Source: Sandaracinaceae bacterium
Lineage (GTDB): Bacteria > Myxococcota_A > Polyangia > Polyangiales > Sandaracinaceae
Reading direction: 5' to 3'
Length of the DNA: 64,000 bases
NCBI GenBank assembly: GCA_040218145.1
Contig: JAVJQK010000012.1
Location: forward strand, 53,771 to 117,770
Made by a program: the position numbers and the translations under genes
In this document: piece after piece, positions 41,361 through 50,400 of the stretch
Layout of the letters: every line of letters begins with the position of its first letter
How positions within the stretch are numbered: the stretch's first letter is position 1
The notes under the pieces: model-generated
Databases searched by the model: none
What the model saw: the letters and a program-made list of their open reading frames with translations, nothing else
Told to the model about the DNA's origin: nothing

Positions 41361-43955
41361 TCAGGGCCCGCAACCGGAGGGCGTGCAGACCAGCGGGCTG
41401 GTGCACGCGGAGTCGTCGGGGAGGTTCCGGCACACGTCGGTCGTCTCGTCGCAGATGTCGGTCGTGCACATGACCGCGTCGTCGCAGTCGGGCGCGGTGC
41501 CCGGCATGCAGCCGCCCGCCACGCACGTCTCGGCGCCGTTGCAGAAGAGACCGTCGTCGCAGTCCCCGTCCCCCGCGCACTCCGGCACGCAGCCCATCGT
41601 CGCGTTGCAGGTCTCGCTGGCGCCGCACGCCGTGTCGTCCGGCACGTTCCGGCAGACGTCCGCCGTCTCGTCGCAGAGGTCCGTCGTGCACATCACCGCG
41701 TCGCCGCAGCTCGGCGCCGTGCCCGGCATGCAGCCGCCCGACACGCACGTCTCGGCGCCGTTGCAGAACTGACCGTCGTCGCAGTCCCCGTCTCCCGCGC
41801 ACTCCGGCACGCAGCCCATCGTCGCGTTGCACGTCTCGCTCGCCCCGCACGCCGTGTCGTCCGGCACGTTCCGGCAGACGTCCGCCGTCTCGTCGCACAG
41901 GTCCGTCGTGCACATCACCGCGTCGCCGCAGCTCGGCGCCGTGCCCGGCATGCAGCCGCCCGACACGCAGGTCTCCGCGCCGTTGCAGAACTGACCGTCG
42001 TCGCAGTCCCCGTCCGCCGCGCACTCGGGCACGCAGCCCATCGTCGCGTTGCACGTCTCGCTGGCGCCACACGCCGTGTCGTCCGGCACGTTCCGGCAGA
42101 CGTCCGCCGTCTCGTCGCAGAGATCCGTCGTGCACATCACCGCGTCGCCGCAGCTCGGCGCCGTGCCCGGCATGCAGCCGCCCGACACGCAGGTCTCGGC
42201 GCCGTTGCAGAACTGACCGTCGTCGCAGTCGCCGTCTCCCGTGCACTCCGGCACGCAGCCCATCGTCGCGTTGCACGTCTCGCTCGCGCCGCACATCCCG
42301 TCGTCCGGGATGTTCCGGCACACGTCCGCCGTCTCGTCGCAGCCGTCGATCGTGCACATCACCGCGTCGCCGCAGCTCGGCGGGGTGCCCGGCATGCAGC
42401 CGCCCGACACGCACGTCTCCGCGCCGTTGCAGAACTGGCCGTCGTCGCAGTCCCCGTCCTCCGCGCACTCCGGCACGCAGCCCATCGTCGCGATGCACGT
42501 CTCGCTCGCGCCACACATCCCGTCGTCCGGCACGTTGCGGCACACGTCCGCCGTCTCGTCGCAGCCGTCGATCGTGCACGTCACCGCGTCGCCGCAGCTC
42601 GGCGCCGTGCCCGGCATGCAGCCGCCCGACACGCACGTCTCCGCGCCGTTGCAGAACAGACCGTCATCGCAGTCGCCGTCCGCCGCGCACTCCGGCACGC
42701 AGCCCATCGTCGCGTTGCACGTCTCGCTCGCCCCACACGCGGCGTCGTCCGGCACGTTGCGGCAGACGTCCGCCGTCTCGTCGCACAGATCCGTCGTGCA
42801 CGTCACCGCGTCGCCGCAGCTCGGCGCCGCGCCCGGGGCGCACGCGCCCGCCACGCACGCCTCGGCGCCGTTGCAGAACTGACCGTCGTCACAGTCCGCG
42901 TCGACCGTGCACTCGGGCACGCAGTTCATGACCGCGTCGCAGGTCTCGTTCGACGCGCAGCGCGAGTCGTCCACCAGGTTGGCGCAGCGCTCGGCCACCT
43001 CGTCGCAGAAGTCCACGGTACACGCCACCGCGTCGCCGCAGCTCGGCGCCATGCCACCGACGCAGCGGCCGGCGCTGCAGGTCTCGACCCCGTTGCAGAA
43101 GAAGCCGTCGTCGCAGTCCGCGTCGCTCGTGCAGTCTCCGACGAACGTACAGCCGCCCGGCGGGATGCACTGGCGGTCGAGCGGACAGAGAGAGTCGTCG
43201 GCGACGTGCACGCAGGCGTCGGCCACGTCGTCGCAGGCGTCCACCGTGCATGCGACGCCGTCGCCGCAGTCGGGCGGCGTCCCCGCGGCGCAGCGCCCGT
43301 CGACGCAGCGCTCCGCGCCGTCGCAGAAGTTGCCGTCGTCACAGTCCGCGTCGCCCACGCAGAGGGTCGGGGGCACGCAGCCTCCCGTCGGATCGCACAC
43401 GAAGTCCCCCGCGCACTCTCGCGCGTCGGGCGTGTTCACGCAGCCGCCCAGCGCCTCCGAGCACGCGTCGATCGTGCACGTCGTGGCGTCGTCGCACTCG
43501 GGCGGCGCGCCGGGCACGCAGCGATCGTCGGCGCAGCGCTCGGGGCCGTTGCAGACGAAGCCGTCGTCGCACTCCGCGTCCGACGCGCAGGGCTCCATGG
43601 GCACGCAGCCCATCGAGGGCGAGCAGAGCTCATCGGCGCCACACTCGGCGTGGTCCGGCAGGCGCAAGCACTCGTCGGCCGCCTCGTCACAGACCTCGAC
43701 CGTGCACGCGAAATCATCGTTGCAACGCGGCGGGCTGCCCGAGATGCACGTGCCGCCCGAGCAGATCTCGAAGCCGTTGCAGAAGAAGCCGTCGTCGCAC
43801 TCGCGGTCGGCGCTGCAGGCCGGTGGCTGGGTGTCACCGTCCATGCCCACGACACCAGCGTCGGTGGGCCCGAGGCCGCTCCGCTGAAGCGAGCAGCCGG
43901 CGGGGAGGAGCGAGAGGAGCGAGAGCCCCAGGATGAAACAAGAAAAGCGTCTCAT
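41361..43955 (-). CDS. Lipoprotein with 11 Cys-rich repeats
   Basis: An 864-residue lipoprotein starting at ATG 43955 (LGLSLLSLLPAGC). After an Asp/Gly linker it consists almost wholly of 11 tandem repeats. A typical unit is 74 residues with 11 to 12 Cys: a first half (CDDGQFCNGAETC, then a turn PSCGDAV), a CTTDLCDETADVC part and a C-terminal CGASETC. Units 6-11 (toward the C-terminus) are nearly identical; units 1-5 have diverged. The fold is probably a chain of small disulfide-bonded domains on the cell surface, perhaps for adhesion, as is common in myxobacteria. Convergent with fabH with 16 bases between stops. Confidence 0.88.
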   Translation of the reverse strand: MRRFSCFILGLSLLSLLPAGCSLQRSGLGPTDAGVVGMDGDTQPPACSADRECDDGFFCNGFEICSGGTCISGSPPRCNDDFACTVEVCDEAADECLRLPDHAECGADELCSPSMGCVPMEPCASDAECDDGFVCNGPERCADDRCVPGAPPECDDATTCTIDACSEALGGCVNTPDARECAGDFVCDPTGGCVPPTLCVGDADCDDGNFCDGAERCVDGRCAAGTPPDCGDGVACTVDACDDVADACVHVADDSLCPLDRQCIPPGGCTFVGDCTSDADCDDGFFCNGVETCSAGRCVGGMAPSCGDAVACTVDFCDEVAERCANLVDDSRCASNETCDAVMNCVPECTVDADCDDGQFCNGAEACVAGACAPGAAPSCGDAVTCTTDLCDETADVCRNVPDDAACGASETCNATMGCVPECAADGDCDDGLFCNGAETCVSGGCMPGTAPSCGDAVTCTIDGCDETADVCRNVPDDGMCGASETCIATMGCVPECAEDGDCDDGQFCNGAETCVSGGCMPGTPPSCGDAVMCTIDGCDETADVCRNIPDDGMCGASETCNATMGCVPECTGDGDCDDGQFCNGAETCVSGGCMPGTAPSCGDAVMCTTDLCDETADVCRNVPDDTACGASETCNATMGCVPECAADGDCDDGQFCNGAETCVSGGCMPGTAPSCGDAVMCTTDLCDETADVCRNVPDDTACGASETCNATMGCVPECAGDGDCDDGQFCNGAETCVSGGCMPGTAPSCGDAVMCTTDLCDETADVCRNVPDDTACGASETCNATMGCVPECAGDGDCDDGLFCNGAETCVAGGCMPGTAPDCDDAVMCTTDICDETTDVCRNLPDDSACTSPLVCTPSGCGP
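41370..42700. repeat. Six near-identical 222-bp tandem coding repeats
   Basis: A marker such as ACGCAGCCCATCGTCG recurs at 222-base steps (near 41588, 41810, 42032, 42254, 42476 and 42698). The units differ by only a few bases, so they must be recent copies or be kept alike by recombination. Further, older units continue to about 43870. Confidence 0.88.
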
Positions 43956-44022
43956 GAAGCAGAGGGAGTCAGCATAACGCGCCCGCCCCACGCGCGCGAC
44001 GAAACCGGCGCGATCGAGGGCG

Positions 44023-44628
44023 TCACCCCGACGGGAGCGCGCGGGCCGGGACCCCGCCCACCCTCGCGCCGGGAGGGACGTCGCGCGTCACGACCGCGCC
44101 CATCGCGATCACCGCGCCGTCGCCGACGCGGACACCGTCGGTGATCCCCGCGTTGGCGCCGATCCACACGTTCGCCCCGATGTGGATGCCGCGAGATCGC
44201 GTGGGCTGCTCCGAGATGGGGGCCCCGGGCTCGGTGCCGTGATCCCAGGCGAAGATCGTCGCGCCCGTCGCGATGCGGGTCCCCGCCCCCACGTGAATGC
44301 CGCCCCGCCCGCCGTCGAGGGTCGCCCGGACGTTCACGCTCGCGCCCGGGCCCAGCGAGATCGGTCCGTGCAGGAAGGCGTCCGCGGCCACGCTCGCGCC
44401 CGCGGCCAGGCGGATGGGCCGCGTGGGCTCCGCGAAGACGCGGGCCTCCGGCGCGACGAAGCACCCCGGGTCCAGCTCGACGTCTTCCAGCGCGCTCAGC
44501 GCCGCGTGCACCTCGGCCTGCCACGGCTCGGCCCAGGCGCGGATGGACGGCTTCGCGCGGAAGTAGAGCCAGGGCATGTGGCTCATGCGCCGCTTCTGCT
44601 GCGCGCGGAGGGTCTGCTCGTCAGCCAT
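44023..44628 (-). CDS. Hexapeptide-repeat acyltransferase (maltose/galactoside O-acetyltransferase type)
   Basis: A 201-residue left-handed beta-helix protein (ATG 44628, [15 protein letters not shown]). Repeats such as [54 protein letters not shown] have the [LIV]-G-x4 rhythm. The active-site His is in WDHGTEPG (the WbbJ/LacA/NodL signature region). It would transfer an acetyl or other acyl group to a sugar or surface glycan. The N-terminal helical part is longer than in LacA. It is divergent from the oxidoreductase gene, with 160 bases between starts. Confidence 0.9.
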   Translation of the reverse strand: MADEQTLRAQQKRRMSHMPWLYFRAKPSIRAWAEPWQAEVHAALSALEDVELDPGCFVAPEARVFAEPTRPIRLAAGASVAADAFLHGPISLGPGASVNVRATLDGGRGGIHVGAGTRIATGATIFAWDHGTEPGAPISEQPTRSRGIHIGANVWIGANAGITDGVRVGDGAVIAMGAVVTRDVPPGARVGGVPARALPSG

Positions 44629-44788
44629 GGCGGGACATAGCAGCCCGCGACTCGCAGCCCGAGCCAGATCCGCGAACAATGGGAGCCCCGAGACGCCCGA
44701 CGGGCCTTCTCCCGCAGCAGTGTCCGGCAAAGATGACTGCGCGCGCATCGCGCGCATCTTCGCCGGACCCTGCTAGGTTCCGGCGCAG

Positions 44789-45889
44789 ATGCGCGCGACA
44801 CGCAGTGTGGTGGTCGGCGGAGGCATCGCGGGGCTCGCGGTGGCCTGGGCGCTGGCCAAGCGAGGCCGGGACGTGACGTTGCTGGAGGCCGAGCCAGCGC
44901 TCGGGACGCACAGCTCCGCACGGAACGCGCAGATCTGGCTGCCGGTCGACGACGACGAGACCACCGGGCCGCTCGCCCTCCGGAGCGCCGAGGCGCTGAC
45001 CTCGCTCCTGGGCGCCGAGACGGAGTGGCTGGTGCGCGACGGCGCCCTGGTGCTCGCGCCGGACGCGGCGAGCGCGGAGACGGTGCGGCGCGGCGCGGAG
45101 AAGGGCGGCGTGAAGGCGCGCACCGTCGACTTCCACGTCGTAGCGCGCGAGAGCCCCGTCGTGACCGAGCGGGTCGGCGTGCCGCTCTGGATCGAGGGCG
45201 CCGGCATCTTCGACCCGCACGCGATGGTCGGCGCGCTGGCGAAGGCCGCCAAGGCCCACGGCGTGAAGATCCGCCTCGGCGCCCGGGCGCAGGCCGTGGA
45301 GTCGGACGCCGTGCGGCTCGAGGGCGGCGAGCGCGTGCCCTACGACGAAGTGGTGAACGCGGCCGGCGCGTGGGCCGGGGAGCTCGGGCGGGCGCGAGGC
45401 GCGCACGTGCCGCTCGTCCCGCTCAGGCGGCACCTCGTCCTGCTGGACGCCGACCCGCGCGCCGCGGGCACGACGGTGTGGCGCTTCGGCGACGCGCAGG
45501 TCTACTGGCGGCCCGAGTCCGGCGGCGTGCTGGCGAGCCCCTGCGACGAGGCCCCCGTGACCGCGTCGCTGCCGCCGGCCGACCCCGGCGCGCTCGAGGC
45601 GCTGGCCGAGGCGCTGGAGCCCGTGGCGCCCTCCCTGGTCGACGCGCCCGTCCGCACGAAGTGGGCTTGCCTGCGCACCTACGCCCACGATCGTGAGCTC
45701 GTCCTCGGCCCGGATCCGCGCGCTCCCGGGCTCAGCTGGATGGCCGGCTTCGGCGGGCGCGGGATGACGGTCGCGGTCGCCGCGGGCGAGCTCTGCGCGA
45801 AGCTGATGGACGGCGAAGACGCCCCGATCCAGGCGCTCGTGAGACCGGATCGCCCCCAGCCAGAGGCCCTCGCCGACCACACGGGCTGA
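44789..45889 (+). CDS. FAD-dependent oxidoreductase, DAO family
   Basis: A 366-residue flavoprotein with an N-terminal dinucleotide motif VVVGGGIAGLAVAWALAKRG, the second-strand acid LLEAE (about 32-36), the mid-protein VVNAAGAWAGEL (ATG-type motif) and the C-terminal GFGGRGMTVAVAAGELCA that binds the FAD pyrophosphate. This is the D-amino-acid/glycine oxidase and L-2-hydroxyglutarate dehydrogenase superfamily; the substrate is not apparent. Start ATG with no signal peptide. The FKBP gene follows after about 40 bases. Confidence 0.9.
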   Translation: MRATRSVVVGGGIAGLAVAWALAKRGRDVTLLEAEPALGTHSSARNAQIWLPVDDDETTGPLALRSAEALTSLLGAETEWLVRDGALVLAPDAASAETVRRGAEKGGVKARTVDFHVVARESPVVTERVGVPLWIEGAGIFDPHAMVGALAKAAKAHGVKIRLGARAQAVESDAVRLEGGERVPYDEVVNAAGAWAGELGRARGAHVPLVPLRRHLVLLDADPRAAGTTVWRFGDAQVYWRPESGGVLASPCDEAPVTASLPPADPGALEALAEALEPVAPSLVDAPVRTKWACLRTYAHDRELVLGPDPRAPGLSWMAGFGGRGMTVAVAAGELCAKLMDGEDAPIQALVRPDRPQPEALADHTG

Positions 45890-45928
45890 AAGCGGGTTTC
45901 TTCGCGACGGGCTGCTACAGTCCCGCCG

Positions 45929-47362
45929 ATGACGAAGGAAGACGACGAGAAGCGTTCCGAAGAAGAGGCCTCGGAAGAGGACGAGCCGGAGACGGCATCG
46001 GCCGAAGAAGAGACCGACGCGGACGAGACCGAGGGCGCCGACGACGCGGGCGACGACGACTCGAGCGACGACGACGACGACGCCAGCGATGGCAACTCGG
46101 GCGACGACGACGCGGACGACGACGACGCCAGCGATGGCGACTCGGGCGACGACGACTCGGGCGAGCCCGCCGCTTCCGCGAAGGAAGACGACGCGTCGGC
46201 GAAGAAGAAGACCGCCAAGAAGTCGACGACGAAGAAGTCGTCCAAGGCCAGCGCCGGCGGCTCCAAGAAGAAGAAGCGGAAGAAGACCGCGGGCGAGCCG
46301 AAGAAGAAGACCGCCAAGCCGGTGCAGCCCGCGCGCAAGGAGCCGGAAGAGAACTCGACCCCGATGATCATCGGCGCGGTGATCGTGGCCGCGGTCGCGG
46401 TCGTCGGCCTCTGGTGGTGGAACAACCGAGACGCGGGTGCCGAGGAGCTCACGACGCTCGACACCGAGGAGTCGACCGAGGAGACCCCGACCGCCGCCGC
46501 CGACCCGGCCTCTCCGTCCAACCCGTTCGGCCTCCCGCAGCGCGAAGAGCCGGCCGGCATCCCCGCGCCGCCCGACGTCGCCGCGCCGCCCGAGAACGCG
46601 CAGCGCACCGAGTCCGGCCTCGCCTCGCGCGTGCTGGAGGCGGGTGACGGCGCCGAGCACCCCACCGCGAACGCGCGCGTGACCGTGCACTACACCGGCT
46701 GGACCACCGACGGCGAGATGTTCGACTCGTCGCAGCGCCGCGGCCGCCCGGCCACCTTCCCGCTCAACGGCGTCATCCCCGGCTGGACGGAGGGCGTGCA
46801 GCTCATGGTCACCGGCGAGAAGCGGCGCTTCTGGATCCCGGAGAACCTCGCGTACGCCGGCCGCCCGGGCGCGCCGCAGGGCATGCTCGTGTTCGACGTG
46901 GAGCTGCTCGAGTTCGAGGAGCTGCCGCCGCCGCCGGAGGCGCCGTCCGACGTGGCCGCGCCGCCCGCGAACGCGCAGCGCACCGAGTCGGGCCTCGCCT
47001 CGCGCGTGCTCGAGCGCGGGACCGGCAGCGAGCACCCCGAGGCCACCAACGTCGTGCGCGTGCACTACACCGGCTGGACCACCGACGGCGAGATGTTCGA
47101 CTCCTCGGTCACCCGCGGCGAGCCCGTCACCTTCCCCCTCAACCGCGTGATCCCCGGCTGGACCGAGGGCGTGCAGCTGATGGTGGTGGGCGAGAAGCGT
47201 CGCCTCTGGATCCCCGAGGACCTCGCCTACCAGGGCCGCCCGGGCGCCCCGGCCGGCATGCTCGTCTTCGACGTGGAGCTGCTCGAGATCCTCGAGGCGC
47301 CCCCGGGCATGCCCGGCATGCCGCCCGGCCATCCCGGTGGGGGTGGCGGCTCGCCGCACTGA
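45929..47362 (+). CDS. Membrane-anchored double FKBP prolyl isomerase with acidic and basic stalks
   Basis: A 477-residue protein. Residues 1-88 are almost all Asp/Glu/Ser, 95-135 Lys-rich ([17 protein letters not shown]), then one membrane span ([19 protein letters not shown], from 145). Outside, a Pro-rich linker leads to two FKBP domains near 215-325 and 345-455, each with [33 protein letters not shown] and a final [11 protein letters not shown]. The two copies are about 80 percent alike, so one arose by duplication. The C-terminus is a Gly/Pro tail. They should catalyse prolyl isomerisation in the periplasm; the charged cytoplasmic N-terminus may bind ribosomes, nucleic acid or other proteins (inference). 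Confidence 0.92.
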   Translation: MTKEDDEKRSEEEASEEDEPETASAEEETDADETEGADDAGDDDSSDDDDDASDGNSGDDDADDDDASDGDSGDDDSGEPAASAKEDDASAKKKTAKKSTTKKSSKASAGGSKKKKRKKTAGEPKKKTAKPVQPARKEPEENSTPMIIGAVIVAAVAVVGLWWWNNRDAGAEELTTLDTEESTEETPTAAADPASPSNPFGLPQREEPAGIPAPPDVAAPPENAQRTESGLASRVLEAGDGAEHPTANARVTVHYTGWTTDGEMFDSSQRRGRPATFPLNGVIPGWTEGVQLMVTGEKRRFWIPENLAYAGRPGAPQGMLVFDVELLEFEELPPPPEAPSDVAAPPANAQRTESGLASRVLERGTGSEHPEATNVVRVHYTGWTTDGEMFDSSVTRGEPVTFPLNRVIPGWTEGVQLMVVGEKRRLWIPEDLAYQGRPGAPAGMLVFDVELLEILEAPPGMPGMPPGHPGGGGGSPH

Positions 47363-47381
47363 GAGACCGCGCTTTCGCTCG

Positions 47382-47418
47382 AACGGCCGACCTGGCATTC
47401 GCCCGGTCGGCCGTTTTC
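47382..47418 (+). terminator. Factor-independent terminator between convergent genes
   Basis: Perfect 11-bp arms AACGGCCGACC and GGTCGGCCGTT around a 12-base loop, ending in TTTT, 20 bases after the FKBP gene. On the other strand the arm begins with AA and lacks a long T-run, so it best serves the rightward gene but may work both ways. Confidence 0.85.
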
Positions 47419-47444
47419 ACGTGCTTCAGAGGACGCCAGCGGCT

Positions 47445-50400
47445 TCAGGCCATGCCGGCCGCGAACCGCAGCGCCGCGTCCTCGGACTGCGTCGCCCAGG
47501 TCGTGCGCGCGCCTTCGTCGCGGCTCAGCCGGTTGACCTGGAGCATGCCCGTCGCGCTGTTCACGAGCAGCGCCACGCGCTTGAAGTGGTTGACCGAGCC
47601 GCGCAGCTTGCGCATCGCGCCCTCGAACTCGGGATCGTTGCGCGACGGCGCCTGACGCATGTCGACCACGATGCCCCACTCGGTGTGCTCGGGGCGCATC
47701 GACTGGATGACCATCTCGTTCTGCTCGACGAGATCGTGGATCGTCTCCACGGGCGCGGCGCTGCGCCTGAGGAGGACGACCTTTCGGTCGAGATCCTCGA
47801 CCATGTGCCAGAGAGAAGTCGAGACGACGGACTTCAGCATGACCTGTGACGAGCTGGGGCGGGGTGGAGGGATCGTAGCAGGCAGTAGCCCCGATTTTGT
47901 CAGGCGCCACCTGACAGTCCGGTGATACTCCTCGATGAGGACGATCACCGAATCGAGGACGGAGATCAGGGTCTCGCCCGCGTCGTCCAGCGTCCGCGCC
48001 GTGTGCCGCTCGAACGCGCGCAGGGCCTCGGTGAGGGTCGACTTCAGGTCGCGGAGGAGGCCGCGGTCCAGCTCCTCGAGCGCGAGCACCGCCTGCTCCA
48101 GCCCCTCCCAGGCCGCCTCGCCAGGGGGCACGCTGTCCTCGATCAGGGCCTCGAGCCGCTCGTGCAGCTCGTGCGGGGCGGCGTCCCCGAGCCGCGCGTT
48201 CTCGGAGTCTCGCACCGCGTCGAGGCGCAGCTGGAGCGCCGAGGCCTGCCGCGGGTCTCCCAGGAGGCCACAGGTCATGAGCTGGACGTCCGAGAGCGCG
48301 GGCCCCGAGAGCGGATCGAGGTACGCGTGCAGGAAACGCTGGTGCGTCTCGATCGCGCGCTGCCAGCGATAGGGAGAGCGAGGCTCGAGCGGCTCGTCGC
48401 GCGTGGTCCGCCCGAGCTGCAGGGAGTGGTCGGCCACGAGCGCGTTCTGCATCTCCACCACGAGGTAGGTGAGCTTCACCCAGGCGCGGTGCAGCGCCGC
48501 GAGGGCCACCGTCTGGGCGACGCCGTCGTACTCGACCGTGCCGCGCACGCCCTCGAAGTCGAGCGCGCGCAGCTTCCCGATCTCGAACATGCCGCGCATC
48601 GCGTCGACCTCGGTGCGCCCCTCGTGGACCCGCATGTAACCCTGCGTGGCGTCCATGCCCGTGTAGCCGCGGAGCACCGAGCGGCCCCCGGGGTGCAGCT
48701 CCAGCAGCTCCGTCACGTCGTAGACGCTGCCGTCGATCACCATCCAGTAGCCGTGCTCGGTGTCGTTGTGCTCGACGACCTGGGAGACATCGAGGGGGGT
48801 GCGGTCCCGGGCCCAGCTGCGGTTGTCGGTGAAGACCTCGAAGAGGTAGCGCCCCTCGGCGGCCAGCTTCTGCAGCGTGCGCTCCGCCGCCGCGCGGCGA
48901 GTGGCGTCGTCACCGCGCTCGGCCTGCATCAGCAGGCGCTTGAGCGACGCGTGCGCCGAGCGCGCAAAGCGGGCGTGCCCGCAGACGTAGACCTGCGCGG
49001 GCGGCGAGGTGGTCGTCCCGCGCAGCAGCCGGAGCAGGTCCCCACCGATGCGGTCGTCGAGCACCAGCTCGTCCACGCGGCGCTTCTCCCCGGGCCGCAC
49101 GGTGATGCGCTGCACGCCCTGCAGCGCCTGGACCTTGCGGACCTCCGCGTCGTCCCGCGAGAAGGCCACCTCGAGGCGGAGCTTCCCCTCACGCACGAGC
49201 TGCTGCAGCTCCGTCCGGTAGTGCAGGTGCTCGCGCGTCCGGACGCCGAGGAGGAGCCAGGTCGGCCCCGCGTTCGGCTGCCGCGCCCGCTCCAGAATGA
49301 ACGACCGGAACGGCGAGATGCCCGTGCCGCCCGCGAGCAGGATGACCGGCGTCGACGGGTCGGCGGGCAGCGCGAAGCGCGGCGGGTGGTGCACCGCGAT
49401 CGAGACCGGCTCCTCGCGGCCGGCGACGCGCGCGAGGAAGCTCGAGGCGGTGCCGAGCCGACGCTTGCCCTCGTCGTCGTAGCGGATCTTGCCGACCGTG
49501 AGGTGCACCTCGCTCGCCGCGGTGGCGTCGGGCTCGTCCATCACCGACGCGATCGAGTAGGCGCGGAACATCTCCGGCGGCACGACGCGCGCGATGTGCT
49601 CGGTGGAGGTCAGCGGCGCCTCGACGAGCCGACGCGGATCCCAGCCCTCGGCGCGCAGCATGTCGAGCAGGTCCCAGAGCTCCCAGCGCTCGGTCGTCTG
49701 CTCGCGGATCGCGTCGAAGAGGAGCTCACTCTGGGTCACGGCGTGGAGCGCCTCCGCCATGCGGGGCTCGACCGGTCGCAGCCGCCCGTAGCGGAGCAGC
49801 TCGCGCAGGGTGAGGCTCTCGGGCCGCTCGCGCCCGGGTCGGAACGAGACCGCGTCTCTCCACTCGTCGGTCAGCGCGATCGTCTCGTCCCCCGAGCTCG
49901 ACAGCGCCTTCAGGGTGCGCTCGATGAGCTCGGGATCGCTCTCGGGCAGCACGTAGCAGCGGTCGCCCGGCTCGTAGCGCACCCCCGCGCCCTTCACGTC
50001 GAGCACGACGTGCTGCACCCGCTCGGTCCCGCGCTCCGTGGTCTTGCGCGCCTCGAGAACTCGCGCCGGGTGAGCGCCGTGCGGGAAGCTCGCCATGCGC
50101 TCCTTGCGCGCGTACTCCAGCTCGGAGTCGACCTGATCCCAGGTGCGGTCCGAGAACACGCCCGAGAAGCCCCCGATGGTGACGCTGCGGCCCACCTTGA
50201 ACGCCAGCTCGAGGTACCCGTAGACCTTCATCCGGTGTCGACCCAGGAAGCCTTGCTGCCCGGCGTAGACCTGGATCGCGTCCTTGAGCAGGCCCGACAG
50301 CCAGGGCTTGTCGACGCGGGAGACGTAGTCGGTGATCGAGACCTCCCCCGTGGCGGCGATGATCTCCTGCCAGTACTTGGGGTAGCCGCTCCGGAGCGCC

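Noticed and set aside
41349..41362. Small hairpin GAGCC/GGCTC between fabH and the repeat lipoprotein
   Set aside because: Only five base pairs and no T-run; too weak to call a terminator.
41361..43870. Regularly spaced repeats considered as a CRISPR array
   Set aside because: The period is 222 bp with no short unique spacers, and the repeats are in frame in a Cys-rich protein.
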